Part shown: positions 1 through 10,282 of the stretch, in pieces
Layout: the number at the start of each line of letters is the position of its first letter
How positions within the stretch are numbered: the stretch's first letter is position 1
Source: Liolophura sinensis
Taxonomy: Eukaryota; Mollusca; Polyplacophora; Chitonida; Chitonidae
DNA length: 64,000 nt
Reading direction: 5' to 3'
Assembly: GCF_032854445.1 (NCBI RefSeq)
Contig: NC_088297.1
Coordinates: forward strand, 18,613,127 to 18,677,126
Notes under the pieces: model-generated
The model's input: only the letters and a program-made list of their open reading frames with translations
Told to the model about the DNA's origin: nothing
Database searches by the model: none
Program-made: the position numbers and the translations under genes

Positions 1-175
1 TGTGGGTTCAAGTCCAGCTCATGCTGGCTTTCTCTCCGGCCGGCCGTGGAAAGGTCTGCCAATAACCTGCGAATGGTCGTGGCTTTCCGTCGGAGCCTGC
101 CCAGTTTCGTGCCACCATAAAGCTGGCGTATAAGTACGGCGTAAAACACCAAACAAATAAAATAAATAAATAAAA
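1..175 (+). mobile_element. SINE family A copy, 5' cut by window edge
   Basis: The window opens inside a tRNA-derived SINE: the pol III box B (GGTTCAAGTCC, positions 5-15) is followed by the AGCTCATGCTGG central part, the ACCATAA/GCTGGC block, GTACGGCGTAAAACACCAA, and an AAATAAATA tail. Family A consensus order (from all copies here): tRNA-like head with boxes A and B, a central GC-rich part, then a conserved 3' domain and (AAAT)n tail. SINEs encode no protein and depend on a partner LINE. Confidence 0.85.
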
Positions 176-692
176 CAACTGGTATTCGAATGCCTGTTTC
201 GCCGCCTGCATTTCCATAAACAGTAGGGCAAAGGCATGCATAGACAACAGATTGTATAGATTGAACACTGATTAGGTTACTTTAGGCGGGAAACTGTACC
301 TAATTGTCACAGAACTTTAACAAGATACATATCCCGATCCCATTGCAATAACAAACTCGAAAATCTACTTCCAATCTTTGGCCGTGTGAATACCTCAGCA
401 ACCTACGAATGGTCGTGGGTTTCCCCCGGTCTGCCTATTCCCCCCCCCTATAATGCTGACCGCCGTCGTATAATTGAAATATTCTTGAGTACAACACCTA
501 TCAAACAAAATAAATAAATAAATCGACTGGAATGCAAAGGCATACATGGACAATAGACTGTATAATTTGGACACTGATTAGGCTACATGTTCTTAAGGCA
601 GGACTAGGTACCTCATTTCCAATGGACTTGCACTGGGTATATGTCAAAATAACGAACTCGGAAATCTGCATCCAATTTTTAAAGAAGCGTTC
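176..692. repeat. Diverged tandem duplication of a SINE flank (~305-bp offset)
   Basis: The unique sequence after the SINE at 1-175 (GCAAAGGCAT at 228, GAACACTGATTAGG, AACAAACTCGAAAATCT near 350) recurs after the SINE at 376-523 (GCAAAGGCAT at 534, GGACACTGATTAGG, AACGAACTCGGAAATCT near 651). Offsets are 301-306 bases. The second unit has lost about 40 bases next to the SINE tail. So SINE plus flank was duplicated in tandem and then diverged. Confidence 0.65.
376..523 (+). mobile_element. SINE family A copy, head missing
   Basis: Carries GGTCGTGGGTTTCCCCCGG, CCGCCGTCGTATAA, GAAATATTCTTGAGTAC and an (AAAT)n tail. The GGCGTAA just before the tail is deleted. It sits in the second unit of a diverged tandem duplication whose first unit holds the copy at 1-175. 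Confidence 0.8.
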
Positions 693-1225
693 ATAGGTAT
701 GAACTGTTTCGTTCTTTGCTGTACATGTAGTTTTTGATACTTTTTGATGAAGCGTTGCCATTTTGAACCGTTTTGCGTAGCTCGCCAGGATCTGGTCAGT
801 TTTATGAGTGCAGGAAAAAATTCTCCTGCACTTATATTAGCAAGTTACTGGCAAAATGTATCACATATATGCATTGATGAAAGACAGGTGGTCATCAGCG
901 AGAACTACACTGGGAAAGGAGCCACTCGAGAGTTATGCGAAGAGCTGTTCCACATTGCACTCCGCACAAGCAGCAAACCCAGCGTGAATGATTTTTTGCT
1001 CTTTCGTGTTTAGTTGTCGACATGTTGCTTTGGTGTTGGTGATGAATACTACATAAATATATGAATAGTACTCTGTTGTCCAGGCTGTTGCGAGGTGTAA
1101 TGTGTTATGTTACCTTTCGCTAGTATGAGAAAAGCAGGTGTCTTTTCCACGGAGTTGACAGGATTTTCGTCTGTTGCGGTAGGTACGCTTTCGATTCTTC
1201 GTTAATATTGTTTACCTTATGCAAC
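693..1225. other. No recognisable feature
   Basis: Contains an 89-codon open frame (744-1013, +) without recognisable domains or splice signals. No repeats were recognised. Confidence 0.4.
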
Positions 1226-2020
1226 TGTCTGATCCTGTAAGATTTCCGGATGTTTTAGACAGTCCAAGAACACATATATTTTGGTCTTTCGCAGAGACAT
1301 AATCGTTTACATATACGCATGCGTACCTTGATTGTCAACCATTGATTACGTAATGCATTATTTTCTCTTATTCTTAAAATCGAATGTTTTCTGAAAGACC
1401 AAGGAAGCAGGGGATTATGGTTAACTGTGGAGAGAGTAATCTACAAGCAGACACGGATATACATTCCTGTATTGAATACCATTTATTACGTCATACGTGT
1501 ATACATTTTTCACTCTTATTCTTAAAGACGCAGCGTGAAGAGACAAGTGCCTCTCACCCAATGAGGTCGTTGTGAGTTCATATTCTTGCTGGCTTCCTCC
1601 CTGGACGTATATGTACTTGGAACGGCCTTCCAGCAACCCGCAGATGGTGGTGGGTTTCTCCCGGGCTGTGCTAGGTTTCCTCCAGTCATAATGCTGGCCA
1701 CCGACGTATAAATGGTATATTTTTGAGTACGGCGTGAAATACCAATCAGATAAATATGTATATTCATTAGCTACCATACATTCTTCACTCTTACTTTTAA
1801 AACTGACAGATCAAGAACAACTCAAAATATGGTGGACAGAGTAGTCTACATGAAGACAAGAATGCATGCTTTCATTGGCTGCCTTTCGTTACGTCATACA
1901 TTATCTCCTCGTATCAGGAAAAAACGGAGCGTTTTCGAGCGAGCAAGAACCGACGAAGATAGAATTATGGCCTGTCGCGGGAAGAGTGGTTTACATGTTC
2001 ACATGTACACATGCGTATAA
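1226..2020. repeat. Decayed tandem repeat, ~140-150-bp units, interrupted by a SINE
   Basis: About four diverged units share, in order, GAATGTTTTCTGA-like, AAAGACCAAGGA-like, TTATGG, a GAGAGTAATCTACA-like stretch, and TTACGTCATAC-like anchors (1346, 1487, 1889). The third unit is split by a SINE. Similarity is low enough that unit borders are approximate. Confidence 0.5.
1528..1763 (+). mobile_element. SINE family A copy
   Basis: Runs from the end of the tRNA-like head (GCAGCG, GCCTCTCACC, TGTGAGTTCA) through GTGGGTTTCTCCCGGG and CATAATGCTGGCC to GAGTACGGCGTGAAATACC and a short AAAT tail. The box A part is missing. Similar 28-base stretches (TACATTTTTCACTCTTATTC-like) lie on both sides, either units of the host tandem repeat or an unusually long duplicated target. 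Confidence 0.8.
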
Positions 2021-2487
2021 TTCTGTTCACGGTGGGTGATGTGAGCAGTGAAACAAACACTGCAAGGTTCGTGTCTCTTAATTATCAGCTTATTACCGCT
2101 GAGTTAATCAGCGAAGGAACGAAGCCAAGTATGTCATTAATGGTAATGGAAGGACATGTTTGATTTTTAGTTCACCGCGGAATCGTGCACTAAATCTGTG
2201 TGTATTGTATATAAGGAAAATTTTGTTACGTCACGACAGATAAAGGAACTGTAAAGAATTTACGAAGCTACTGTACAAATCCACTAATTTGCTGCATTGC
2301 TTATAGTAATGACTAACCATCAAATTATAAATAACAACGTTTCAGCTGTGCCTTAACGTCATGCTTGTGTACATGGGACCATTTTTTTTACCTGTACAAC
2401 ACTTTGAGAAAAGCAAAAACAGAAGGCGGCTACAACGCAATTGGCTCTGTGTTTTCATTCAGATGGAAGCTGTTTGTCTGCAAAAAG
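2021..2487. other. No recognisable feature
   Basis: AT-rich sequence. No gene or repeat was recognised. Confidence 0.4.
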
Positions 2488-2533
2488 AATAACCTGTACC
2501 CCAATTTTTGGGGGATACAGGTTATTTTTTTTT
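2488..2533 (+). other. Hairpin followed by a T tract
   Basis: AATAACCTGTA (2488-2498) then CCCC pairs with GGGG (2510-2513) and TACAGGTTATT (2516-2526), with a 7-base loop; a run of T follows to 2533. The T run would stop RNA polymerase III, but no pol III gene is evident upstream, so this is only a structural observation. Confidence 0.5.
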
Positions 2534-2974
2534 ACACTTTCTGCTGTAAAACTGCACCATTTGTAATCACATGGTGATGAGCATAAATAGATGGCGTGGA
2601 TAGTACTACGCCTACCAACCGCCTTTCACCTAGTCACTACTTTCTGGGCTACACAGTGATGATCTTAAAACAATCTAAACCACCGGAATGTATAAATATA
2701 ATGTGTTCTACCTGGTGTTGGGAAACAATGGAGGTATCAGTGAACAGCACACAATGTAGAAAAGAGACGATTCTACATCTGTACGTGAAGGTCAAACGCG
2801 AAAATTGTAGAACACATGATTAAAGTTGTGTGCTCTGTAGTCTCAGAACTAACAGTTTACTCCCTTCCCGAGCAGTTTGTTTTTGACGCACAGCAGTATT
2901 CCTGCAGCCTTAAAATGATTTAATATGTTCACATGCATGGCAATAACATTTGTATGTATGCTTCGGTTGTATTT

Positions 2975-3213
2975 AGCTATTTTTCATTCATATGAAGACG
3001 AGGAGTCATTAGGCATGTTAATTATGTGTATGCATATACTTGTGACAGGATGAGTCAAAGCCAGCGAACAAGTGCTGTCACCATTGAAATATCAAGCCAA
3101 AACACCGGACATAACAGCCCTTCCCATCACATTATACTGACACTGGGCAAACCAGTTCCATTTTAAAGGCTTTGATATGACCCGAACCGGGCCCGATCCT
3201 GGGTCTTACCATG
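2975..3213 (-). mobile_element. SINE family D, diverged copy
   Basis: Read on the + strand it has TTTTTCATTCATATGAAGACG, then CTGACACTGGGCAAACCAG, then GGGCCCGATCCTGGGTCTTACC-like sequence, in the same order as the better family D copies at 20.9-21.6 kb. The tRNA-like head is therefore at the high-coordinate end (- strand). Confidence 0.6.
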
Positions 3214-3220
3214 TTGAGGA

Positions 3221-3275
3221 GGGTGGGAGGTGTGGGGTGTGGTTTGGGGGGGGGATGGGGGTGTTGCTGGGGGCG
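3221..3275 (+). other. G-rich tract with G-quadruplex potential
   Basis: Successive runs GGG, GGG, GGGG, a run of nine or more G, GGGGG and GGGGG separated by short loops, directly beside the head end of the family D SINE. Confidence 0.55.
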
Positions 3276-3574
3276 GTAACTATTAGGCCACAGAAACGGT
3301 ATATATCAGCCATGCGATTTTAGTAACTGATCTGAAGTGGCTGATAAAGTATAACAGTAGCTCAATGTTGCTGTCGTAGAGGCCGTTCGCGTTAATAAAC
3401 ATATAATTCTTTAGTGTTTGGCAAAAAAAGTAAAAGGGAAAGTAAAATGAAATAGTTTAACCTGGATATTTTCGGATATATGTTGCCCTATTGGCAACTA
3501 TAACATCAGCACGTAGTGGACGCCGTACACAAGCTGTTGCTTAATTCATTTTAGTATTTCAAGGTCGGTGACGT

Positions 3575-3775
3575 CTTTTAAATTGCAATTAACATCACTG
3601 TATTTATTTTTGGTCTTGCGATAATAAACTCGGAACCCAACTTTATGACTGATGAGCAATACATCAATGTTGGACTTGCCCGACTTTGATTGATGGTAGA
3701 GTTTATAGGCGTTTACAAGAATAGTATGGATCAAAACTTAACCGAGGTCAAACTAACAAATTCCTGTATTTGATC
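3575..3775 (+). repeat. Dispersed repeat R1, fragment
   Basis: Has AATTGCAATTAACATCACTG and, about 130 bases later, AAAACTTAACCGAGGTCAAA, matching the X-Y junction of R1 (see the entries at 7,015 and 29,845). Confidence 0.45.
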
Positions 3776-4189
3776 CAGCAGCGGTGTTGTTTGACTAGAC
3801 ACCAATCATCACACTGCCATCCTTGTTTTATCTTTACCTTACCTTCCCACCCATTTTAATCCACATCCATGGGCGATGTTTGTCCGCAGGGTATGTCATA
3901 ATACCCAGGTACAGTACAACAGTACTACTGGTGGGGGTGAGGGGTGAGGCATGAGATTCTGGGTGAGGTTTACTCAGCCAGTCTATCACTTTAGCCGTGT
4001 CTGTCAGCACATGAGGGCTGCCAGGATTCACTCAAAGGAAGGAGATTGCAGAGGTCACATCATTTCTTAACTCACCTGTTGAAAAATCAAGACAGGAGAC
4101 TGATATTTCAACGAACTTTAGAAGCGTATGGTAAACATTATGTTTCATCCACCATTAAGATTTATTTATTTGGTTGGTTGGTGAATTAA

Positions 4190-4286
4190 TTACGTGTACT
4201 CCGCACCCTCCGATTTCTTCCACCCATTAAAATGGCCGGCGTTGTATAACTGTAAACAATTAGGCACGGCTTTAAACGCCAATCAT
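4190..4286 (+). mobile_element. SINE family B 3' fragment
   Basis: GTGTACTCCGCACCCTCCG, TTCTTCCACCCATTAAAATGG, CCGGCGTTGTATAA and CTTTAAACGCCAATCATATAA: the 3' domain of a SINE related to family A but with a CACTC-CGGTTTCCTCCACCC centre. Confidence 0.5.
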
Positions 4287-4511
4287 ATAAGAGTTAAAAA
4301 CAAGCATGTTTTGTGCGGAAAGGCAGGCTTTCGGCCACGAAATGAACTATGTATGCTTTTCAGCTGAAGCATTGATGCATAGGTGAAATATTGTTTGTCT
4401 CGATCCGACTGGTTGGGACGCAAGGCTCTGTGACTTGAGGTTAAAATTCTATTGAAACACGGCCAGAATTATGTTGCCGTTACGACCTGTTTACTTTATG
4501 AAGACGCATTA

Positions 4512-4672
4512 CCCTGGCTGTCTCTGCCGGTTGGGTCTGTAGAGCCTTTGGCAAAGGCGATCACATGATCGAATCCAGATCATGCTACTTCGTTTGCGGC
4601 TTTAAGTCCGGATGTTTTCTAATACATGGAATGTGGTTTGGTACGAGCACTCTGGATTCCTCCGATACCTTT
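4512..4672 (+). mobile_element. tRNA-derived SINE head and centre (family B)
   Basis: Box A-like GTTGGGTCTGTAGAGCC and box B-like GATCGAATCC, then GAGCACTCTGGATTCCTCC. The 3' domain is absent and sequence R2 follows directly. Confidence 0.45.
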
Positions 4673-4915
4673 TTTGTATAATGAACTTTCAGTTGGACTT
4701 GTAAGTCCAACGTTTTACTGTAGTGGAACCTAGAACGTCAATCTTGTTTGACGGCTGATATACGAATGTCTGTTTCCACGCATAGATTTTTATCCATAGA
4801 TGCATTCATCTCAGATTAATTTATGTTTGCCTCGATACCTTGCTTGTATGAAGAACTTTCGGTTGCTTTTGGGCATTGTAACGTACATGTTCAAACCTTT
4901 AGCAAATCGAATTAT
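4655..4915. repeat. Dispersed repeat R2, two local copies
   Basis: CCTTTTTTGTATAATGAAC (about 4667) and CCTTGCTTGTATGAAGAAC (4838-4856) are followed by TTTC-A/G-GTTG; a third copy is at 7379. Near 4692, GTTGGACTT and AAGTCCAAC form a short perfect hairpin. R2 may be the distal part of R1. Confidence 0.4.
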
Positions 4916-4976
4916 TTAATTGTTATTACTGAACTGTTTATTTTTGCTTATTCGATCTAATATAAGACCGTAACCA

Positions 4977-5320
4977 TCATTCATTCATTTATTTGTTTCT
5001 TGTTTAACGACGTACTCAAAATGTTTTTACTTATACGATGGCGGTTAGTTTTATAGGTAGATGAAATCGAAGTGCCCGGCGTAACCACGGATCTTTGGCA
5101 AGTTAATGACGAAATTTCCGTGTGTGACGCACGTATTTGCCCCACATGGTGGAGGAAAACAAGTAGCCTTCAGCGAACGTGAGACGTCATTAAACCCCCA
5201 CATGCAGTGAGAATGGGAACATATAAAGATTCCCTTTCTAAGGCTGGCTTCGAACCCACAACATTGTGACCTATCGACTGGGAGGCAAGCAACCTTTAAC
5301 CAGTAGAGCACTGCGGCTTC
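4977..5320 (-). mobile_element. SINE family B, near full length
   Basis: On the - strand: tRNA-like head with box A (GCTCTACTGGTTAAAGG) and box B (GGGTTCGAAGCC), a long central part including CCATGTGGGGCAAATACG, then GTAAAAACATTTTGAGTACG, TCGTTAAACAAG and an AAATAAATGAATGA tail. It is the best family B copy in the window. Terminal duplications were not clear. Confidence 0.7.
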
Positions 5321-5329
5321 TTCCATTTA

Positions 5330-6285
5330 TTGCATGCCTCTGTGCTCAGTGGTTTTGAATTGCGTGGGCTGTACGATCCCAACCACCCATCGTCCTTGTC
5401 AGGCGGAAAACAATCCTGTCTCCGCTAGGTATTATCCTGGCCATCCATCCTGGCCAAAGAAAGGTTTCTAACGTTGATTTATCTAAAAACTCGACAGTCG
5501 CTAAACAACAAGCCCGACTTTAGGCAGATGTCGCTCTGATAGTCACGACACTGGCGTCGCCCTTATAAATCACCAGCACTTCCGAATCAAATGAATCGTT
5601 TAGAGAGGAAACCTCTGGGCTGTTATGTATTGCAAAGGGATCGCGCAAATTTCTATGGTTTCCTGATTATAAATTTGCCGTAGGCCAGCCTGGCGTTTTT
5701 TTTTTTGTTTTTTGTCTGTTTTTTTTTTTGTTTGTGGGGCCTATTTTATCTGTTTTTTTTTATGTTGTTTTGTACGGAAATTGAAAACACGAAGTCAATA
5801 AGATTGTTTTTAGCTCTATAATTGCTTTAAAAAATTTCTGCTCGAATTAATTGTGAACGAAAAGAAAAGTTGATTAAACGACGTTTTCGCTGAATGATGA
5901 AAAACGTTCTTTGTGCTTCAAAATTCTTTCCTTTATAACTGGATTCTCACGTTATCCTGCCTGTGTTTTTTGGCCAAGAAAATCTCGTTCTCCTCAAACA
6001 TGTGCGCGGGTTATTTGTAAAAATGAAAATTTATTTGAGTTCACTTTGAGTTTTGCCAGTGAAATGTCAAAGTTGGCTCGCAACCAGAGATATGTTTTAC
6101 ATCACAAGAGCAGTGTTTTTTTCCTTATTTTACAAAAAACAAGCCTTCGACAAAGTATTGTTGTGCCACAGAGGGTATAACACTTGATCAGTTTGAATGA
6201 CACATTTTCATGTCGGCACCGGAACAGCCTATGTCTCCAAAAATGTTTATTTACCAACTGAATTCGTGCTTAACAAGATACGCAG
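5330..6285. other. No gene; T-rich tracts
   Basis: Holds poly-T/G tracts at about 5695-5765 and otherwise unremarkable AT-rich sequence. An 89-codon frame at 5911-6180 shows no recognisable domain. Confidence 0.4.
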
Positions 6286-6289
6286 TCGG

Positions 6290-6435
6290 GCTTTTCGGTG
6301 AGAAAAACCGGAATGTCCGAAGTGAAACCATCCCCCTTCTAACAGTAAAAACTTAAAAAAAGGACAAGATCTTGATTCGAACCTACGAGCTCACTGCGCA
6401 CAGGACAATTAACGACCACCACAGCAGCGTTTTAG
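6290..6435 (-). mobile_element. tRNA-derived SINE fragment
   Basis: On the - strand, box B-like TAGGTTCGAATC precedes GGTTTCACTTCGGACATTCC, resembling the centre of family B. Heavily diverged. Confidence 0.4.
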
Positions 6436-6439
6436 GGTG

Positions 6440-7010
6440 AATGAACTAGTAAACTAAGATCATTTCATAAAATCTAGAATAAAAATTTTTAATATTTAAA
6501 AATAGGGGACGCTATGTGGGTTGCCTCAGAATACCTACTTGCAGTAAATCTTTCTGATGCAAATTACAGGCAGGTTTGGCAAATTAACTGTAAAACTACA
6601 TTGCTAAAGAGACTTGTTTTATTGGTTTTCGCACTTAAACCTACTTAATTTTTTAAAACTGACGTCATTGCAGCGTTAGATAAGGAGTATTATTTTAAAC
6701 ATTGTCGATGGATGCTTCTGCCCGTTGGCTAAACCTTCCACGTGAGGCTGCGAAGTTTTTATGACAATCAGAGTATGCTCATTTTTTTGATGAGATGAGA
6801 TTTTTTGAAGTGCCACGTTTTAAACAGCCGAGAGGGATATTGATGAAAGGACTGTAAATGGCTTGGGATTACAGTTACAGACCTCCATGCACTTCAGATT
6901 ACATGGACTTCAATTTCAAACTAGTAACTACAGCCATTTTTTGTGGTCTGAAGCTAAAGCAACATATCAGGATTGTGCTGATGGACTATGGGTTCCGGGG
7001 ACCTGGTTCC
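6440..7010. other. No recognisable feature
   Basis: AT-rich sequence. An 83-codon frame (6858-7109) overlaps the next repeat and has no recognisable domain. Confidence 0.4.
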
Positions 7011-7014
7011 TTTA

Positions 7015-7445
7015 TATTGTTTTCATGTAAATATTTATTTAATGTGATGATAACACATACATATAATACAAACAGTATTTTTAGTAATTCTAGACCAAAC
7101 CACTTCTAATAAACTGCAATAAACATCACCCTTTCCCCCCTTATTCTCTTCAGACATGGGGGAGGGACGAGGGATGCAAGTTGAAACTTTACATGAACAG
7201 TTAGGATAAAACCCTAACTGAGGTAAACTGACAATTGGCCGAACTCCAAAGGTAGTCTATGTATGTGTTATTACTTGTCAACCATCAAGCTGTTGTTCAT
7301 CCTCTGGTTTTATTCTCTGTGTTGTAGTATTTTGTATCCAGTGTTGCATTCATCTCAGATTTACATATCCTTGCCTCAGCACCTTGTTTGTATGAAGAAC
7401 TTTCGGTTGGAGGATACATTCATTGCAACGTCCAAAGCTTTACAA
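7015..7445 (+). repeat. Dispersed repeat R1, long copy
   Basis: Part X: TTCATGTAAATATTTATTTA, TTTAGTAATTCTAGACCA, TTCTAATAAACTGCAATAAA. Part Y: CATGAACAGTTAGGATAAAA, CCCTAACTGAGGTAAACTGA, then CCTCTGGTTTTATTCTCTG. It ends in R2 (TTGTATGAAGAACTTTCGG). R1 recurs at least ten times in both orientations. No tRNA boxes or clear terminal inverted repeats were found, so its class is unknown. Confidence 0.6.
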
Positions 7446-7949
7446 TAATAATGTAGCCGCTTTTATTAAGTCTTACGTTAAATTCCTCATGAATATGCGA
7501 ACTCCACACCCATGTTGCAGACATATATTTATTTCATTGTTTGATTGTTTCACTTCTGCGATGGCGATCGAAATGCCTGGGGCACACTATTGAATTGTAG
7601 CCAGTTATTGAACTACATCCGTGCTTTATTGACGTACGAACTGTATGACATAAAGTGTACAACTTCTGATTGGTGTTAATGATTGTTTCCTTTCACGACG
7701 ACAGTTCAAGCTTAATGACGGGGTAAATCATTTCTCTTGACTTATATACTGTGCTATTCCTCCCTTCAATGGAAATAAACTCGTTCAGGAACATCAGATA
7801 TCCTAGTCTCTAATGATTCTCCGCATTAAAGAAGCGAATTCAACGCATACTTACTTTCCAGACAAATTTGGTTTTAAAGTTTCTTCCAGGTTCATGCTTC
7901 ATTTGACAGCCCAATGTTGCATATGCTCGCAATATCCAAGCTCAGTGCT

Positions 7950-8815
7950 ACTCTCGGATTGCAACTTAAACCTTAGAGGCCAAGGCAGAGGTAACAGTGT
8001 TAAAACTGCAAATTATTAATAAACTCGCCATAAAAGTAAAACTAATCAAGAATTGTTGCCACTCAAACTTGACGTGCCAAGGCAGAGGTAATCTTGATAA
8101 AACGGAATATTATGAATAACTAACCAGAAAATGTGACTAACCAAGAAATGCTGCTACTTAAACCTTAGAAGCAAAAATAGAGGTAGCCCTGATAAAACGG
8201 CAAATTATTAATAAACTAGCCATTAAAGTAAACTAATCAAGAAATGTTGCTACCTAATCTTGACAGTCAAAGGCAGTGGTAACCGTGATAAAACGGAATA
8301 TTGTTAATAAACTACCCAGAAAATGTAACTAACCAAGAAATGGTCTTATTTAAACCTTAGGAGCAAAAATAGAGGTAGCCGTGATAAAACGGCAAATTAT
8401 TAATAAACTAGCCATTAAAGTAAACTAATCAAGAAATGTTGCTATTTAATCTTGACGTGCCAGGGCAGAGGTAATCTTGATAAAACGGAATATTATAAAT
8501 AAACTAACCAGGAAATTTAGCTAAACAGGAAATGCTGTTGCTTAAATCTGAGGAGCAAAAGTAGAGGTAGCCTTGATAAAACGGCAAATTATTAATAAAC
8601 TAGCCATAAAAGTAAACTAATCAAGAAATGTTGCTATTTAATCTTGACGTACCAAGGCAGAGGTAATCTTGATAAAACGGAATATTATAAATAAACTAAC
8701 CAGGAAATTTAGCTAAACAGGAAATGCTGTTGCTTAAATCTGAGGAGCAAAAGTAGAGGTAGCCTTGATAAAACGGCAAATTATTAATAAACTAGCCATA
8801 AAACTAAACTATCCA
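7950..8815. repeat. 192-bp tandem array with two alternating half-units
   Basis: AACTAATCAAG-type anchors occur at 8040, 8231, 8423, 8615 and 8807, i.e. spacing 191, 192, 192, 192. Each unit is made of two related ~96-bp halves: one with GATAAAACGGCAAATTATT, the other with GATAAAACGGAATATT, so this is a small higher-order array of about 4.5 units. It lies about 1 kb upstream of the KCNQ start codon. Confidence 0.9.
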
Positions 8816-9782
8816 AGGAATATGAAAATTTACCGTCCGACCATAATGTTCCCCGTCACGGGTGAGTAACTTGGGTAGCATCCAGCACAGTTCGTTAATC
8901 TTCGACTGTCGACCGCTAGGGTTATTTTGGGATTTAATTCAATTACATTCTGTCGGTTTCAGGCCAATCTGGGATAACTGCTCGTGGTGAAAAAAGACGG
9001 ATTGTGCATGCCGTGTGTGAGACTCGACCGGCTGCTCATGAAAAAGCGTAGAGACCAAATGTCGAAATGAGATGGCAGAGTCGTGAAGTGTTCGCTTGGA
9101 GATTTTAAGCCTTCTTCCCACCGCATCACTTTCAGCAAGCGGCCTTCTGACTGAGGAAAAACGAAAACTGAGCCAGAACAGTGAACTAGGTAAGGGCGCC
9201 TTTCCAACAAGTTTTAAGTGGATGGTGAAGGTTGCCTCGTTATGAGTAGTTGTCAAGTTTCTTACTCCGTGCAAATACGCGCGAGAAGGAGATCCGCTTG
9301 AGGAGCAGAAGACTTAACTTAAGTCGAGGATAACACCTGTTTTATGGACGTAATAATGGTTGTCTACGGAGCATCAGTGTATCTGTGTGACACGCGTTTT
9401 GTTTGTTTACAGTGTTGTCATCAACAGAGCTATGCAGTTTTATGTAAATTATTGTAAGTATTGGTGATTTTTGTAGTTTGCTTTTTGCATAGTTTTCTTG
9501 TCTTCTTAAATGTTATTGGACCTGGCCAAATTCATAACTGTTTGAAGGTGTTTGGTATCCTTGTATGTGCATGTATTGAAAACATTGGATTAAAATAAAT
9601 GGCGCCTGGTTATTGGTGCCGGTGTGCAAATGTTCCGAAATCTTGACCGTGCCAAAGGCCGAAAAACGGGATGAATTCGATTAGCAGGACTCATTCGTGT
9701 TCGTAGCGGGTGGACGTTGGAGCACCCCTTATATCCAGGAAATAGAAAGGGGGATTTACTGGCTCTAATTCAGCCTCCTTTT
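8816..9782 (+). promoter_or_regulatory. KCNQ upstream region, probable 5' UTR and promoter
   Basis: About 1 kb between a tandem array and the KCNQ ATG. It is less AT-rich than its surroundings and largely free of recognisable repeats. A possible non-coding 5' exon could end at 9187, where GTAAGG follows GAACTAG. A pyrimidine/T-rich stretch ending in TTGTTTACAG at about 9410 could be the acceptor of the coding exon. No convincing TATA box was seen. Promoter and UTR boundaries are inference from position only; transcript data would be needed to place them. Confidence 0.3.
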
Positions 9783-10282
9783 ATGCCATGCGCACAGAGA
9801 ATCATGACGAAACAGGTCGACGCCAGTTTTGAGAGCAACAAAGCCTCGTACAACGACACGGACTCGCAGGGCTCTAGTAATGATACGGACTGCGGGCCGC
9901 CCAGTGCCGTAGACACGTACGGCAAGTTTCCGATACAATCCTGCCTCCGTCGAACGGCCAACCACACTGACGCGAGCGCCCCGGACGAGATCGGCTCTAA
10001 CTCCGTGAGCCGGCCGAGAAAGAAATTCTTGAAAGTTGAATTTACCGGTATGATATCGGACGAGGATGGAGCTCAAAGCGATACGGATAAGGAATTGTAC
10101 CAGATTCAAAGGAAAGGGCTTACCGGTATACGTCTTCGTGAACCAAGGTTGTCCTTACTGGGCAAGCCTATCAACTACAGGGCCCACAAAAGGGATGTTC
10201 GTTACCGTAGGGCCCAGGCTAAGGTGTATAATTTCCTGGAGAGACCGACGGGATGGAGGGATTTCTTGTATCACATAGTCGT
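9783..10282 (+). CDS. KCNQ: KCNQ (Kv7) potassium channel, first coding exon (partial gene)
   Basis: Encodes the cytoplasmic N-terminus of a voltage-gated potassium channel of the KCNQ/KQT family, which forms plasma-membrane tetramers passing slow delayed-rectifier or M-type current. Seen: 166 whole codons plus two bases. The first 75 residues or so are low-complexity and acidic/Ser/Thr-rich. The C-terminal part carries LLGKPINYRAHKR, then YRR, then the family hallmark VYNFLERPTGW, then YHIV directly before where S1 would begin. A basic site CLRRTA lies near residue 55 and could be a kinase target (inference). Start: the first in-frame ATG is 9783 and an in-frame TGA lies upstream at 9672-9674; the next ATG is 9804. 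End: GTGAGT at 10283-10288 is a strong splice donor and leaves GT of a valine codon (phase 2), which to my knowledge matches the human KCNQ1 exon 1/2 boundary. Without splicing the frame stops at 10284-10286. No later exon was recognised in the window. KCNQ1-like versus KCNQ2-5-like cannot be settled from this exon. Confidence 0.9.

Noticed and set aside
7950-8815. CRISPR-like array
   Set aside because: Units are contiguous tandem repeats without unique spacers, in a eukaryotic genome.
8939-9274. 111-codon open frame on the - strand upstream of KCNQ
   Set aside because: No domain; more likely the opposite strand of KCNQ promoter or 5' UTR sequence.
9717-9782. 22-residue N-terminal extension of the KCNQ frame beginning at TTG
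   Set aside because: TTG is not a normal animal start. The first in-frame ATG is 9783, and an in-frame stop at 9672-9674 closes the frame above.
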